Assembly: GCA_003285105.1 (NCBI GenBank)
Contig: CP030158.1
Coordinates: forward strand, 4,202,449 to 4,266,448
Source: Roseithermus sacchariphilus
GTDB taxonomy: Bacteria; Bacteroidota; Rhodothermia; Rhodothermales; MEBIC09517
DNA length: 64,000 nucleotides
Direction of reading: 5' to 3'
Positions 51,019-60,979 of the stretch are shown here, one piece after another (position 1 is the first letter of the stretch; every line of letters starts with the position of its first letter). The notes under the pieces are model-generated. The model did no database searches and had not been told where the DNA came from. It saw nothing but the letters and a program-made list of their open reading frames with translations. Both the position numbers and the translations under genes were made by a program.

Positions 51019-52266
51019 TCACACCGCCACCAGCGAAATCAGATAGGCACAGGCGAAGGCGGCGTAGATGCCCAGGATGTAGCCGCTGATGCCCATCAGC
51101 AGCCCCACCGGCGCCAGGGCCGGATGGTAGACGCCGGCCACGACGGGCGCACTCGCCGCCCCGCCCACGTTGGCCATGCTGCCGGTGGCCACCAGGAACA
51201 TCGGCGCCCGGAACAGCTTCGCGGCACCGATCAGCACGGCCACGTGGATGGCGATCCACACCACCCCCACGAGCAGGTAGCCGGGGACGTCGAGCACGGC
51301 CCGCAGGTCCGCCTTCGCCCCGATGGAGGTGAGCAGCAGGTACAGGGCCAGATAGCCCACGCGAGAGGCCCCGACCTGCTCCAGCCGCCGCAGCGGCGTG
51401 AACGACAGCGCCAGCCCCACCGTCACCACGATCAGAATCACCCAGGTGCTCCGGCTGATGATGGTGGGGTCGCCCACCGGTGGCAACGCGCCGGCGGCCA
51501 GCCGCGCCAGCGCCACACCCCCGAAGGCCAGCCCCGTCATCAGCGCCAGGTCGGCCAGCGTCGGCGGACGGCGCGACTGATCGAGGGCCGCCAGCCCGGC
51601 GTTCAGGTCGGCGACGACCCGCCGGTCCGCCCGCGTCCAGCGGTCGAACCGCTCCTGGTAGGCGCTCAGAAAGATCAGGATGCCCAGCCAGCCGTAGCCG
51701 ACGACGACGTCCACCACGATGATCGGTGCGAGCACGTCCGCCGAGGCCCCCACGCCGGTCTGCACCGCCACCATGTTGGCCGTCCCGCCGATCCAGCTAC
51801 CCGAGAGCGCGGCGAACCCCTTCCACGTCTCCGGGTCGTCGAACAACCCGCCCAGCAACCCGAAGCTGATCGGCCCGCCGATGACGATGCCCAGCGTCCC
51901 GGCCAGCATCATGATCAGCGCCAGCCGCCCCAGGCGCAGGATCGCCGGCAGGTCCACCGCCACCATCAGCAACAGCAGCGCCACCGGAAGCAGGTAGGCA
52001 GACATCCAGTCGTAGAGCGGATTCTCGGACGGCGTCAGGCCAGCCGTCGTCGTCAGCATCGGCACGAAGTAGGCCCAGATGACGGGCGGCACGATCTCGA
52101 ACAGCTTCTGCAACGGACCCAGCCGGCTCAGCCAGAAGACGAGGCCCAGAATGGCCGAAAGGACAGCGAACAGCGTGGTGGGATCGGTGATCACGAGCGG
52201 GATCGGGAAAGTCTTGAGAAAGGGACGCGATAGAACACGGGGCCGGTCACCAGTACCGCCGGGCAC
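51019..52266 (-). CDS. DUF819 family membrane protein
   Basis: A 415-residue inner-membrane protein with about 11 hydrophobic helices. It matches DUF819/YjcL-type proteins: TDPTTLFAVLSAILGLVFWLS at the start, ALSGSWIGGTANMVAVQTGVG mid-way, LLLTSIGAKADLRAV, and MFLVATGSMANVGGAASAPVVAG near the end. The paired GGTANM and NVGGAASAP loops suggest a carboxylate or amino-acid transporter-like inverted repeat. The substrate is unknown. GTG 52266 would overlap the rhomboid gene by 20 bases; GTG 52194 is an equally possible start just before the first helix. Confidence 0.82.
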   Translation of the reverse strand: MPGGTGDRPRVLSRPFLKTFPIPLVITDPTTLFAVLSAILGLVFWLSRLGPLQKLFEIVPPVIWAYFVPMLTTTAGLTPSENPLYDWMSAYLLPVALLLLMVAVDLPAILRLGRLALIMMLAGTLGIVIGGPISFGLLGGLFDDPETWKGFAALSGSWIGGTANMVAVQTGVGASADVLAPIIVVDVVVGYGWLGILIFLSAYQERFDRWTRADRRVVADLNAGLAALDQSRRPPTLADLALMTGLAFGGVALARLAAGALPPVGDPTIISRSTWVILIVVTVGLALSFTPLRRLEQVGASRVGYLALYLLLTSIGAKADLRAVLDVPGYLLVGVVWIAIHVAVLIGAAKLFRAPMFLVATGSMANVGGAASAPVVAGVYHPALAPVGLLMGISGYILGIYAAFACAYLISLVAV

Positions 52267-53026
52267 CGTCCCACTCGACGTAGCGCCGGTAGACGTTGGT
52301 GGCCTCGTCCGTGTAGCGCGTGCGCATCAGCAAGGCCAGGACCACCCCGGCCAGGAAGCCGCCGATGTGCGCGGCATAGGCTACTCCACCGATCGTCTGC
52401 TCCGCCATCATGATCGCGCCGAACCCGTTGACGAACTGGAACACGATCCACAACCCGATCGCCACGACGGCCGGGACGGAGAGCACGTAAAACCAGAAGA
52501 GGAAGTAGACGCGGTTGCGTGGGAACAGCACGAGGTACGCGCCGAGGACCCCGGAGATGGCCCCCGACGCGCCCAGGTTGGGCACGACGCTGCCCGGGTC
52601 GATCAGGATCTGGGCGAAGGTCGCCACGATACCGCTGACCAGGTAGAACAGCAGGAACGGCACGGCCCCGAACCGGTGCTCCACGTTGTCTCCGAAGATC
52701 CAGAGATAGAGCAGGTTGCCGAACAGGTGCGCGTAACCGCCGTGCATGAACATGGCGACCAGGATCGTCAGGTAGATGGGCGATGGCCCCGGAGCCTGCG
52801 GGATCTGCACGACCTGATCCGGCCCCAGCCGAACCGTCTGCGGCTGAACCAGGTCTTCGCCCGTGACGATCTCGCGGGGGATCACGCTCCATCCGTAGAT
52901 GAACGCCTCGTTGTAGCCGGCCTGCTGGAGGAAGAAGAAGACCGCCAGGTTGGCGAGCACGAGCCCGATGGTGATATAGGCGGGGCGCCGGAGGGCGCGG
53001 TCATCATCGCCGATGGGGAACAGCAT
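52247..53026 (-). CDS. Rhomboid family intramembrane serine protease
   Basis: A 259-residue membrane protease with at least six hydrophobic helices. The dyad is visible: Ser in GASGAISGVLGAY near residue 154 and His in AYAAHIGGFLAG near residue 218. HGGYAHLFGNLLYLWIFG supplies the conserved loop-1 His/Asn and GNxxxLW motif. It cuts transmembrane substrates; the natural substrate is unknown. ATG 53026 is selected (LFPIGDDDRALRRP start); an upstream start adds 26 unconserved residues. It is followed closely by the DUF819 gene. Confidence 0.92.
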   Translation of the reverse strand: MLFPIGDDDRALRRPAYITIGLVLANLAVFFFLQQAGYNEAFIYGWSVIPREIVTGEDLVQPQTVRLGPDQVVQIPQAPGPSPIYLTILVAMFMHGGYAHLFGNLLYLWIFGDNVEHRFGAVPFLLFYLVSGIVATFAQILIDPGSVVPNLGASGAISGVLGAYLVLFPRNRVYFLFWFYVLSVPAVVAIGLWIVFQFVNGFGAIMMAEQTIGGVAYAAHIGGFLAGVVLALLMRTRYTDEATNVYRRYVEWDGARRYW

Positions 53027-53226
53027 GGCCGTCAGGATCAGTTTGTCGCGCGGGGCACTACGGATTGGAGACGCCGGATCGTAGATTCCTCCGTTGCGTC
53101 TCACCGGCCGGGCGGACCGGTCCGCCCGGAGGGGCCTGCAATGTACGGCAGTTCGCTGGAGAAAGCCTGCCCCCCCGGAGGCGCCCCGCCCCGCCGCCTC
53201 GTTCTTCGCTCAGACATGCCCGTATC

Positions 53227-54333
53227 ATGATTCAACGCGTCGCCCTGCTGGGCGTCGGCCTGATCGGTGGTTCGCTGGCGCTGGCCTTCAAGCGCAGCAC
53301 CGACCGGCTCACCATCATCGGCTATGACCGCCCGGACGTGCTCGACGAAGCGCTCCGGCTGGGCGTGATCGACGCCCGCGCGGCCGATCCCGCAGCCGCC
53401 GTGCAGGAAGCCGACCTGGTCATCCTGGCCACCCCCATCGGCGCGATCCTGCACCTGCTCGACGCCATCGCCCCGCACGTCCGGCCGGGCGCGATCATCA
53501 CCGACGTGGGATCGGTGAAAGCGCCGGTGCTGGCACACGCGCGGGAGGTCCTGCCCGACCCCACCGCCTTCGTCGGGGGGCATCCCATGACCGGCTCCGA
53601 ACACGGCGGCGTCGCCCACGCCGACCCGTTCCTCTTCGAGAACGCCACGTACGTGCTCTGCCCGCCCGCCGGGATGCCCGCGGTCGAGGCCACCCGCGAC
53701 TTCGCCGGCCTGATCGAGCTGTTGCAGCGGTCCGGGGCCCGGCTGCTGATGCTGGAGGCCGACGTGCACGACCGGATCGCCGCGACGGTGAGCCACCTGC
53801 CGCAGCTCCTGGCCGTCCTGCTCATGAACCTCGCCGCCGAACGGGCCACCGAGCACGAGGCCGTGCTGAAGCTGGCCGCCGGCGGCTTCCGGGACATGAC
53901 CCGCATCGCGGCTTCCCCCTTCGCCATGTGGCGCGACATCCTCGTGGCCAACCATGGCAACATCCTCGACACCCTGGGAGACTGCGCCGCGGCCCTGCAG
54001 CGGCTCCGCAACCGCCTGGCCGCCGAGGACCTCGACGCGCTGGAGGAGGCCTTCCGGCAGGCGCGTGCCGCGCGGGAGTCCATCCCCCGGGATTCCAAAG
54101 GGTTCCTGCGCCCGCTGGCCGACCTCTACGTGCACGCCGAGGACCGTCCGGGCGCGCTGCTGCACATCGTCCAGACCCTCTACGAGGCCGAGGTGAACAT
54201 CAAAGACATCGAACTGCTCAAGATACGCGAGGGAACGGGCGGCACCTTCCGGCTCGGTTTCGTGGACGAGGCCACCGTCCAGACGGCCATCGAAACGCTG
54301 CGGCGGGCGGGCCTGAAGGCGCACCGCCTGTAG
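53227..54333 (+). CDS. tyrA: Prephenate dehydrogenase with C-terminal ACT domain
   Basis: Oxidatively decarboxylates prephenate to 4-hydroxyphenylpyruvate in tyrosine synthesis. The 368-residue product has an NAD-binding GVGLIGGSLALAF near residue 8, DVGSVKAP, and GGHPMTGSEHGGVAHADPFLF with the catalytic His, then the helical dimerisation domain (HDRIAATVSHLPQLLA). A C-terminal ACT-type regulatory domain (LADLYVHAEDRPGALLHIVQTLYEAEVNIKDIELL) points to feedback control by tyrosine. No other aromatic pathway genes are adjacent. The start is ATG 53227. Confidence 0.93.
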   Translation: MIQRVALLGVGLIGGSLALAFKRSTDRLTIIGYDRPDVLDEALRLGVIDARAADPAAAVQEADLVILATPIGAILHLLDAIAPHVRPGAIITDVGSVKAPVLAHAREVLPDPTAFVGGHPMTGSEHGGVAHADPFLFENATYVLCPPAGMPAVEATRDFAGLIELLQRSGARLLMLEADVHDRIAATVSHLPQLLAVLLMNLAAERATEHEAVLKLAAGGFRDMTRIAASPFAMWRDILVANHGNILDTLGDCAAALQRLRNRLAAEDLDALEEAFRQARAARESIPRDSKGFLRPLADLYVHAEDRPGALLHIVQTLYEAEVNIKDIELLKIREGTGGTFRLGFVDEATVQTAIETLRRAGLKAHRL

Positions 54334-54388
54334 TCGTTTTCACGCCGTTCCGCCGCCGTCTCTGCGCCGTCTCTGCGGGTTCGCTGCG

Positions 54389-54417
54389 TTGACTCTGCTG
54401 CCGGGGCAGTGTATCAT
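54389..54417 (+). promoter_or_regulatory. Sigma70-type promoter of gcvT
   Basis: TTGACT (54389-54394), exactly 17 bases, TATCAT (54412-54417). The gcvT start codon is 54 bases beyond the -10 box. Two of twelve consensus bases differ. No glycine riboswitch was recognised in the leader. Confidence 0.6.
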
Positions 54418-54470
54418 GAGGCGGCTGATCAGACCCTCGTCCATCCCCTCTGTTTCCCCGACCGTGCCCC

Positions 54471-55592
54471 ATGGAGGAGTCGTCCACCGCGCTGAAACGC
54501 ACGCCCCTGTACGACCAGCACGTGGCCCTGGGCGCCCGCATGATGGCGTTCGGCGGCTTCGAGATGCCCGTGCAGTATACCGGCATCATCGACGAGCACC
54601 GGGCGGTCCGTGAGCGGGCCGGGCTGTTCGACGTCAGCCACATGGGCGAGATCTTCGCGCGCGGCCCCCGCGCCTTCGACTTCGTCCAGCACCTCGTCAC
54701 CAACGACGCCGCCCGGCTCCACGACGGCCGCGCCATGTACACCTGCATGTGCCGGCCCGACGGCGGCATCCTGGACGACCTGCTGGTCTACCGTCTCGAT
54801 GAGGAGGAGTACCTGCTCGTCGTCAACGCGGCCAACATCGAGAAGGACCTGGCCTGGATGCAGGCCCACAACCCGATGGGGGCAGTCCTGGAAGACGCCT
54901 CCGACGCCCTTGCGCTGCTGGCGCTACAGGGCCCCCGCGCCTTCGACATCGCCCGCGCCATCACGGACGTGGACGTCAGCGCCATCCCCTACTACCGGTT
55001 CACCCGCGTCCCGCCCGGCGCCTTCTTCGGCTGCACCTTCGCGCTGCTGTCGCACACGGGCTACACCGGAGAGCCGGGGCTGGAGATCTACTGCGATGCC
55101 GAGCAGGCCCCCGCCGTCTGGGATGCCCTGCTGACCGTCGGCGAGCCGTACGGGCTGCAACCGGCAGGGCTCGGCGCGCGAGACACCCTCCGCCTGGAGG
55201 CCGGCTACTGCCTCTACGGCAACGACATCACCGAAGAGACGAACCCGCTGGAAGCCGGCCTCGGCTGGATCACGAAACTCGACAAGGGCGATTTCATCGG
55301 GCGTGAGGCCCTGCAGGCGATCCGCGACGCCGGCCCCCGGCGGCGGCTCGTCGGCTTCGTCGCCGACGGCCGCGGGATCCCCCGGCCGGGCTATGCCATC
55401 GAGGACGAGGCGGGCACCCCCGTCGGCACGGTGACCAGCGGCACGCTCTCGCCCGTGCTCCAGCGCGGCATCGGCCTGGGCTACGTCCCCAACGACCCGG
55501 CCTGGACGAAGCCCGGCACCCCCCTGCGCATCGCGACGCGCCGCGGGACGCTGGCGGCGACGGTGCACCGCCCCCCTTTTCATAAAAAATGA
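54471..55592 (+). CDS. gcvT: Glycine cleavage system aminomethyltransferase (T protein)
   Basis: Transfers the methylene group from the lipoyl H protein to tetrahydrofolate and releases ammonia. The 373-residue product has the expected start (LKRTPLYDQHVALGARMMAFGGFEMPVQY), FDVSHMGEI, the GYTGEPGLEIYC block, ARDTLRLEAGYCLYGND near 240 and a C-terminal beta-barrel (VGTVTSGTLSPVLQRGIGLGYV). All folate-binding features appear intact. gcvH and gcvP are not adjacent. It has its own promoter. Confidence 0.96.
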   Translation: MEESSTALKRTPLYDQHVALGARMMAFGGFEMPVQYTGIIDEHRAVRERAGLFDVSHMGEIFARGPRAFDFVQHLVTNDAARLHDGRAMYTCMCRPDGGILDDLLVYRLDEEEYLLVVNAANIEKDLAWMQAHNPMGAVLEDASDALALLALQGPRAFDIARAITDVDVSAIPYYRFTRVPPGAFFGCTFALLSHTGYTGEPGLEIYCDAEQAPAVWDALLTVGEPYGLQPAGLGARDTLRLEAGYCLYGNDITEETNPLEAGLGWITKLDKGDFIGREALQAIRDAGPRRRLVGFVADGRGIPRPGYAIEDEAGTPVGTVTSGTLSPVLQRGIGLGYVPNDPAWTKPGTPLRIATRRGTLAATVHRPPFHKK

Positions 55593-55706
55593 GACACCCC
55601 GCCCTGCGCCGCTCCGGCCTCGCCCCGTAGATTGAGCGGCTCCGGCAGAACCACACGCCCCTGCCGGTCGTCGGCACGTCTCACCCTGGAGAGCCTGGTT
55701 AGGACC

Positions 55707-56453
55707 ATGAACGTGGAAGTCTTCCTGACGAGTTCGAACGTTTCGGAAGAAGACGTCAAGGACAAAACCGTCATCGTGATCGACGTGCTGCGGGCCAGCT
55801 CGACCATTGCCACGGCGCTGAGCAACGGCGCCCGGGCCGTCGTGCCCGCCCCGGACATGGCCGAGGCCGGCAAGATCGCCTCGAACATGGACCAGCGCAG
55901 CTTCCTGATGGGCGGCGAGCGCGGCGGTGAGAAGATCGAGGGCTACCACCTGGGCAACTCCCCCCTCGAATACACCCACCCGACGGTCCACGACCGCATC
56001 ATCATCTTCAACACGACCAACGGCACGACGGCCATCGCCCGGGCCCGCCCCGCGCAGCACCTCGTCATCGGCTCTTTCCTGAACGCCTCGCGCGTGGTCG
56101 ACTTCGCGCGGGCCTCCGGGCTCGACGTCATCATCATCTGCGCCGGCTGGCGCAACCGCGTCTCCCTCGAAGACACGCTCTGCGCCGGGCTCCTGCTCGA
56201 TCGCCTCTGGGAAGGCCAGGAACCCGGCACGGTCTCGGACACCGCCCACATCGCCTACTCGCTCTACCGCTACGACCGGGACCACCTGGACCAGGCGCTC
56301 CGCCGCACCCACCACGCCCGCTGGCTCGTCGAACGCGGGTACGCGGCCGACGTGGAGTACTGCTTCCGCATCGACGCCCTGCCCGTGCTGCCCATCTACA
56401 AGGACAGCCGCCTGGTCCTCTACGAGGCGCTGGAGGAGGCCGAGGCCGGCTGA
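55707..56453 (+). CDS. comB: ComB family 2-phosphosulfolactate phosphatase
   Basis: A 248-residue protein of the ComB fold, which dephosphorylates 2-phosphosulfolactate in archaeal coenzyme M synthesis. Visible family motifs are VIVIDVLRASSTIATAL, GGERGGEKIEGYHLGNSPLEY, FNTTNGTTAI and IIICAGWRNRVSLEDTLCAGLL. Many bacteria without coenzyme M carry it, probably for sulfolactate or an unassigned phosphate ester, so the substrate here is uncertain. ATG 55707 starts the domain directly. Confidence 0.88.
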   Translation: MNVEVFLTSSNVSEEDVKDKTVIVIDVLRASSTIATALSNGARAVVPAPDMAEAGKIASNMDQRSFLMGGERGGEKIEGYHLGNSPLEYTHPTVHDRIIIFNTTNGTTAIARARPAQHLVIGSFLNASRVVDFARASGLDVIIICAGWRNRVSLEDTLCAGLLLDRLWEGQEPGTVSDTAHIAYSLYRYDRDHLDQALRRTHHARWLVERGYAADVEYCFRIDALPVLPIYKDSRLVLYEALEEAEAG

Positions 56454-56469
56454 TGCGCCGCGCGGAGCG

Positions 56470-56498
56470 TTGGTAATAACGGTTGTGTTTGGTACCTT
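56470..56498 (+). promoter_or_regulatory. Candidate ftsK promoter
   Basis: TTGGTA (56470-56475), 17 bases, TACCTT (56493-56498). The same region also fits the Bacteroidota form, with TAccTTTt at 56493 near the TAnnTTTG -7 box. It is the only AT-rich block in the 105-base gap, 61 bases before the ftsK start codon. Confidence 0.4.
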
Positions 56499-56558
56499 TT
56501 CGCAGGCGGGGCCGCCCCCGCCCCCGTGCCGACGCATCGACCCCTGCCCTCTTTCCCC

Positions 56559-59153
56559 ATGGCCACATCGCGCAAGAAACGGCGCAAACCGGCGAAAAAG
56601 ACGGCTTCGGCGCCGCTCGTCCCTCCCCAGCGCAAGCAGGAGGTGCTGGGCCTGATCCTGATGGTGCTGGCGCTGCTCGTCTCCCTCGCGGTGGTCACCT
56701 ATACCCCCGGCGATAACGGCCTTGCCCGCAGCCTGTCCGTCGAGGAGGCCCTGCATCCGGGGAACAACCGCGCCGCCAACGCCCTCGGCCTCGTCGGCGC
56801 GGCGCTGGCCTACTGGCTGGTCCCGCAATTCCTCGGCTACACGTCGCTGCTGCTGACCGGGCTGCTCTTCGCCTGGGGATACGTCGTCTTTCGCCAGCGC
56901 ACACCCGTCTTCCTCCCGCTCATCACGACGCTGCTGCTGGTGGGGGCCTTCGTGCTGGCGGCCCTGTTCGGCTGGTTCGGGCTGACGCTGGAGGCAGACC
57001 TGAGCCGCTGGAGCGGCCTCTTCGGCCAGGGCGTCGCCGGCTGGATGCTGAGCCTCTTCGGCAGCATCGGCTCGCTGATCCTGCTGCTGTTGATGCTGGC
57101 CGTGACGACGCTGCTGGTGGTGGACCACGACATCCAGCGCTCCCTGGATCGGCTGGAAGACGTGGCCGGAGCGGCCCGGGCCGGACTGAGCTCCTGGTGG
57201 AACGACCGCAAGGCCCGGCACGCCGAGCGCCAGGCCGAGCGCCGGCAACGGCTGGAAGAACGTCGCAAAGCGGCCGAACAGGCCCGACGGGACCGCGAGC
57301 GCCAGGCCCGATCCCCCCGCCCGGAACCGACGGAGCGTACGCGCCCGGCTGCCGACGCCCCCGCACCGGCTACGACCGCCACCCCGCCGCCCCGCACCCA
57401 GGCCCCGGCGCGCCCCACCCCGGCCTCCCCCCCGCCGGCCCCGAAACCCGCCGGCCCCGTCCGGCCCACCGTGAACGACCTGTTCCGCGAGCCGCCGGCC
57501 TCCCCCTCGCCCGCCGCGGAACCCGTCGCGGAACCCGCCGCGGCCGTGCCCGCCACCACGGAACCGCCCGAGGGCGAGCCGTCGATGACCGTGCAACAGC
57601 GCGTCGAGGAAGAGAAGGCGGACGTGATCGAACGGCCCGCCGAGGTGCCCCCGGACGAAGACCTGCCCTACTCCTTCCCCTCCGTCGACCTGCTCGACGA
57701 GGCCGAGGACGGCGAACTGGACATCGACTACCAGGAGCTCGAGGAGAACAAGCAGATCCTGCTCGACAAGCTCGAAACCTATAACATCCAGATCACCGAC
57801 ATCAACGCCATCGTCGGGCCGACGGTGACGATGTACGAGCTGACGCCGGCACCGGGCGTCAAGATCAGCCGCATCACCGCCCTGGAGGACGACCTGGCCA
57901 TGGCGATGGCGGCGCGCGGCATCCGCATGATCGCCCCGATCCCCGGCAAGTCGGCCATCGGCGTGGAGATCCCCAACCGCCACCGGGAGCTGGTCCGCAT
58001 CCGGGACATGATCGGCACGGCGCGGTTCCGCGATGCCCACATGGAACTGCCCGTCGTGCTCGGCAAGACGATCGAGGGCGAGGTCTTCCTGCGCGATCTC
58101 ACGAAGATGCCGCACCTGCTGATCGCCGGAGCCACCGGCTCGGGCAAGTCGGTCGGGCTGAACTGCCTCATCACGGGCCTGCTCTACGCCTGCCATCCGG
58201 CCAACCTGAAGTTCGTGATGATCGACCCGAAGAAGATCGAGTTGCAGCAGTACGCGCGCATCGTCGATCACTTCGGAGCCATGCCGGAGGCCTACGACGA
58301 CCCCATCATCACCGACGTCCAGCTCGCGCTCGGGGTGCTCAAGAGCTGCGAGAAGGAGATGGAGGAGCGCTACGACCTGCTGGCGAAGGCCGGGGTGCGC
58401 GGCATCAAGGACTACAACAAGAAGCTGGCCGAGGGCAAGCTCGCCGACCAGGGCGAGGACCACCGCCACCTGCCCTACATCGTCGTCATCGTGGACGAAC
58501 TGGCGGACCTGATGATGACCGCGGGCAAGGACATCGAAGGCCCCATCGCCCGGCTGGCCCAGATGGCCCGCGCCGTCGGCATCCACCTCGTCCTGGCCAC
58601 GCAGCGGCCCTCGGTCGACGTCATCACGGGCCTCATCAAAGCCAACTTCCCGGCCCGCATCGCCTACCAGGTGGCCACGAAGGTCGACTCCCGGACGATC
58701 CTCGACCGCAACGGGGCACAGGGGCTCGTGGGCAACGGCGACCTGCTCTACATGATCGGCAGCCAGCTGATCCGGCTACAGGGGCCGTTCGTGTCGGTCG
58801 AGGAGGTGGACCGCGTCACCTACGCCATCGCCGAGCAGCCCGGCCCCGGCCCCTACATCCTGCCGTCCATCGAGGAAGAACTCGGCGGCGGGGATGCCTC
58901 CACCGCCGACGTCGAGGAAACCGACGACCTCTTCGAGGAAGCCGCCCGGATCATCGTGCGCCATCAGCAGGGGTCGGTATCGCTCCTGCAGCGGAAGATG
59001 TCCGTCGGCTACACCCGCGCCGCCCGCATCGTCGACCAGCTCGAAGAGGCCGGCATCGTCGGCCCGTTCGAAGGCTCGAAAGCCCGCAAGGTGCTCGTCG
59101 CCGACGAGCGGGAGCTGGAGGAACTGCTCCATGCCGGCAATGCCCCGACCTGA
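56559..59153 (+). CDS. ftsK: DNA translocase FtsK/SpoIIIE
   Basis: Septal DNA motor that clears chromosomes during division. The 864-residue product has four N-terminal membrane helices (about residues 27-190). A charged and then Pro/Ala-rich linker follows (about 195-345), including a strongly helical Arg/Glu segment. The FtsK alpha/beta motor has Walker A GATGSGKS near residue 525, Walker B ([12 protein letters not shown]) and [27 protein letters not shown]. The C-terminal gamma winged helix ([30 protein letters not shown]) recognises KOPS-like DNA. ATG 56559 is chosen as it begins the basic N-terminus. Confidence 0.96.
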   Translation: MATSRKKRRKPAKKTASAPLVPPQRKQEVLGLILMVLALLVSLAVVTYTPGDNGLARSLSVEEALHPGNNRAANALGLVGAALAYWLVPQFLGYTSLLLTGLLFAWGYVVFRQRTPVFLPLITTLLLVGAFVLAALFGWFGLTLEADLSRWSGLFGQGVAGWMLSLFGSIGSLILLLLMLAVTTLLVVDHDIQRSLDRLEDVAGAARAGLSSWWNDRKARHAERQAERRQRLEERRKAAEQARRDRERQARSPRPEPTERTRPAADAPAPATTATPPPRTQAPARPTPASPPPAPKPAGPVRPTVNDLFREPPASPSPAAEPVAEPAAAVPATTEPPEGEPSMTVQQRVEEEKADVIERPAEVPPDEDLPYSFPSVDLLDEAEDGELDIDYQELEENKQILLDKLETYNIQITDINAIVGPTVTMYELTPAPGVKISRITALEDDLAMAMAARGIRMIAPIPGKSAIGVEIPNRHRELVRIRDMIGTARFRDAHMELPVVLGKTIEGEVFLRDLTKMPHLLIAGATGSGKSVGLNCLITGLLYACHPANLKFVMIDPKKIELQQYARIVDHFGAMPEAYDDPIITDVQLALGVLKSCEKEMEERYDLLAKAGVRGIKDYNKKLAEGKLADQGEDHRHLPYIVVIVDELADLMMTAGKDIEGPIARLAQMARAVGIHLVLATQRPSVDVITGLIKANFPARIAYQVATKVDSRTILDRNGAQGLVGNGDLLYMIGSQLIRLQGPFVSVEEVDRVTYAIAEQPGPGPYILPSIEEELGGGDASTADVEETDDLFEEAARIIVRHQQGSVSLLQRKMSVGYTRAARIVDQLEEAGIVGPFEGSKARKVLVADERELEELLHAGNAPT

Positions 59154-59258
59154 GGCCCGGACAGCGGCTCGCTCCGCTTCCGTCCGTCGTCCGCGTCCCG
59201 CCCCCTTCTTCTCCTCCCCGGACAGCCACCCCAGACACTCCGCTCCCCCCGTTTCTCC

Positions 59259-60404
59259 ATGCCTCACCCCTCCTCTGCTTTCCCCACCCTCGGCATCCTG
59301 GGAGACGGCCAGCTGGGCCGGATGACGGCGCAGGCGGCGATCCGGATGGGGATGCGTGTGAAGTGGCTGGCCCCTCGCGCCTCCGGCCCGATGAACGGCC
59401 TGGGCGAGGGCACCGTGGGCGACTGGAAAGACCCCGACGTGCTCCGGCGGTTCGCACACGGCTGCACCGTGGTGACGGTCGAGAGCGAGTGGGCGCCGGC
59501 GGAACACCTGGCGGAGGTGCTGCCCGAGGGCACGGCGCTCTGGCCCGGCCCGGAGACGCTGTTCGTCATCCGGGACAAAGGCCGCCAGAAGCAGACCCTC
59601 GCCGACGCCGGCCTGCCGGTTCCCGCCTTCCGCCGCTGCCCGGCCGTCGAGGATGCCCTGGCGGCAGCGCATCACTTCGGCTACCCCGTGCTCCTCAAGC
59701 AGTACCGCGGCTCGTACGACGGCTACGGCAACGCCACCGTCCGCTCGGACGAGGAACTGCGCGCGGCCTGGCCGGACCTGGCCGACGAGGACGGGCTGCT
59801 GGTGGAAGCCTGGGTGCCGTTCGTCCGCGAGCTGTCCGTGCTGGTGGCCCGGCGGCCCGGCGGCGAGCACGTGGTCTACCCCGTCGCCTACACCGAGCAA
59901 CGCGACCACCGCTGCCACGCGGTCGTCGTGCCGGCGGGCATCCCCGAGGCGGTGGCACGGGAGGCCCGGCGCGTCGGGCTGGCGGCGGTGGAAGCCGTCG
60001 GAGGCGTGGGGCTGACGGCGGTGGAGCTGTTCGAGCGGGAGGACGGGCAGATCCTGGTCAACGAGCTGGCCCCGCGCCCGCACAACACCGGCCACTACAG
60101 CATCGAAGGCAGCCACACCTCGCAGTTCGAGAACCACGTTCGTGCCATCCTCGACTGGCCGCTGGGCGACCCGGGCCTGCGGGCGCCGGCGGCGGCGATG
60201 GTGAACGTGCTGGGCCGGCGCGACGGCACGCCGAGCGCCGAGACGGTCCGTGCGGCGCTGGAGATCCCCGGCGTGACGGTGCACCTCTACGGGAAGACCC
60301 ACGTCCGCCCCCGCCGCAAGATGGGGCACGTCACCGCCACCGGCACCGACCCCGACGAGGTCCGCCGCCGCGCCGAAGACGCCGCCGCGCGCATCGTCCT
60401 CTGA
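59259..60404 (+). CDS. purK: 5-(carboxyamino)imidazole ribonucleotide synthase
   Basis: Carboxylates AIR with bicarbonate and ATP to N5-CAIR in purine synthesis. The 381-residue ATP-grasp enzyme has [18 protein letters not shown] at the start, [13 protein letters not shown], the ATP-grasp core [20 protein letters not shown], and [29 protein letters not shown]. All expected blocks are present. purE starts 50 bases downstream, giving a purK-purE operon. Confidence 0.96.
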   Translation: MPHPSSAFPTLGILGDGQLGRMTAQAAIRMGMRVKWLAPRASGPMNGLGEGTVGDWKDPDVLRRFAHGCTVVTVESEWAPAEHLAEVLPEGTALWPGPETLFVIRDKGRQKQTLADAGLPVPAFRRCPAVEDALAAAHHFGYPVLLKQYRGSYDGYGNATVRSDEELRAAWPDLADEDGLLVEAWVPFVRELSVLVARRPGGEHVVYPVAYTEQRDHRCHAVVVPAGIPEAVAREARRVGLAAVEAVGGVGLTAVELFEREDGQILVNELAPRPHNTGHYSIEGSHTSQFENHVRAILDWPLGDPGLRAPAAAMVNVLGRRDGTPSAETVRAALEIPGVTVHLYGKTHVRPRRKMGHVTATGTDPDEVRRRAEDAAARIVL

Positions 60405-60454
60405 GCCCCACCCCCGTCGCCTCCGTCCATCGTTTTCCTTTCCCATCCTCCTCC

Positions 60455-60961
60455 ATGAGCCACTCCGAGACGCCGCTCGTCGGCATCGCCATGGGCAGCG
60501 AATCCGACCTGCCCGTCATGCAAGAAGCCGCACAGATCCTGACGTCGTTCGACGTCCCCTACGAGATGCGGGTGCTGTCGGCGCACCGGACGCCGAAGGC
60601 GATGGCGGCCTACGCCGAGGCCGCCCACGAGCGCGGCGTGCGCGTCATCATCGCCGGCGCCGGCGGGGCCGCCCACCTGCCCGGCATGATCGCCGCCGCC
60701 ACCCCCCTGCCCGTCATCGGCGTGCCCATCCCGACGCGCCACCTGCAGGGCCTGGACTCGCTCCTGTCCATCGTGCAGATGCCCGGCGGCGTGCCGGTGG
60801 CGACGGTCGCCATCGGCGCCGGCAAGAACGCGGGGCTGCTGGCCGTGCAGATCCTGGGCGCCGCGGACCCGGCCCTCCAGCAGCGCATGATCGCCTACAA
60901 GCAGGAGCTGATCGAGAAGGTCGAGGACATGGACGCGCGCGTCCGCGCCCTGGCCCGCTGA
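60455..60961 (+). CDS. purE: N5-carboxyaminoimidazole ribonucleotide mutase
   Basis: Converts N5-CAIR to CAIR, the step after PurK. The 168-residue product has [17 protein letters not shown] with the substrate-binding SDL motif, [15 protein letters not shown] with the catalytic His, and [27 protein letters not shown]. It is a class I PurE, consistent with its partner purK. ATG 60455 is the start by homology. The next gene converges 18 bases away. Confidence 0.96.
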   Translation: MSHSETPLVGIAMGSESDLPVMQEAAQILTSFDVPYEMRVLSAHRTPKAMAAYAEAAHERGVRVIIAGAGGAAHLPGMIAAATPLPVIGVPIPTRHLQGLDSLLSIVQMPGGVPVATVAIGAGKNAGLLAVQILGAADPALQQRMIAYKQELIEKVEDMDARVRALAR

Positions 60962-60979
60962 GGCGCTGCCCGACCCCGT

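Noticed and set aside
54334-54470. Glycine riboswitch before gcvT
   Set aside because: The leader after the promoter is only about 50 bases, too short for the aptamer, and no glycine-aptamer motifs were seen.
54924-58586. Minus-strand open frame of 1220 codons
   Set aside because: It is antisense to gcvT, comB and ftsK, all with intact family motifs. No domain is recognisable in the antisense translation.
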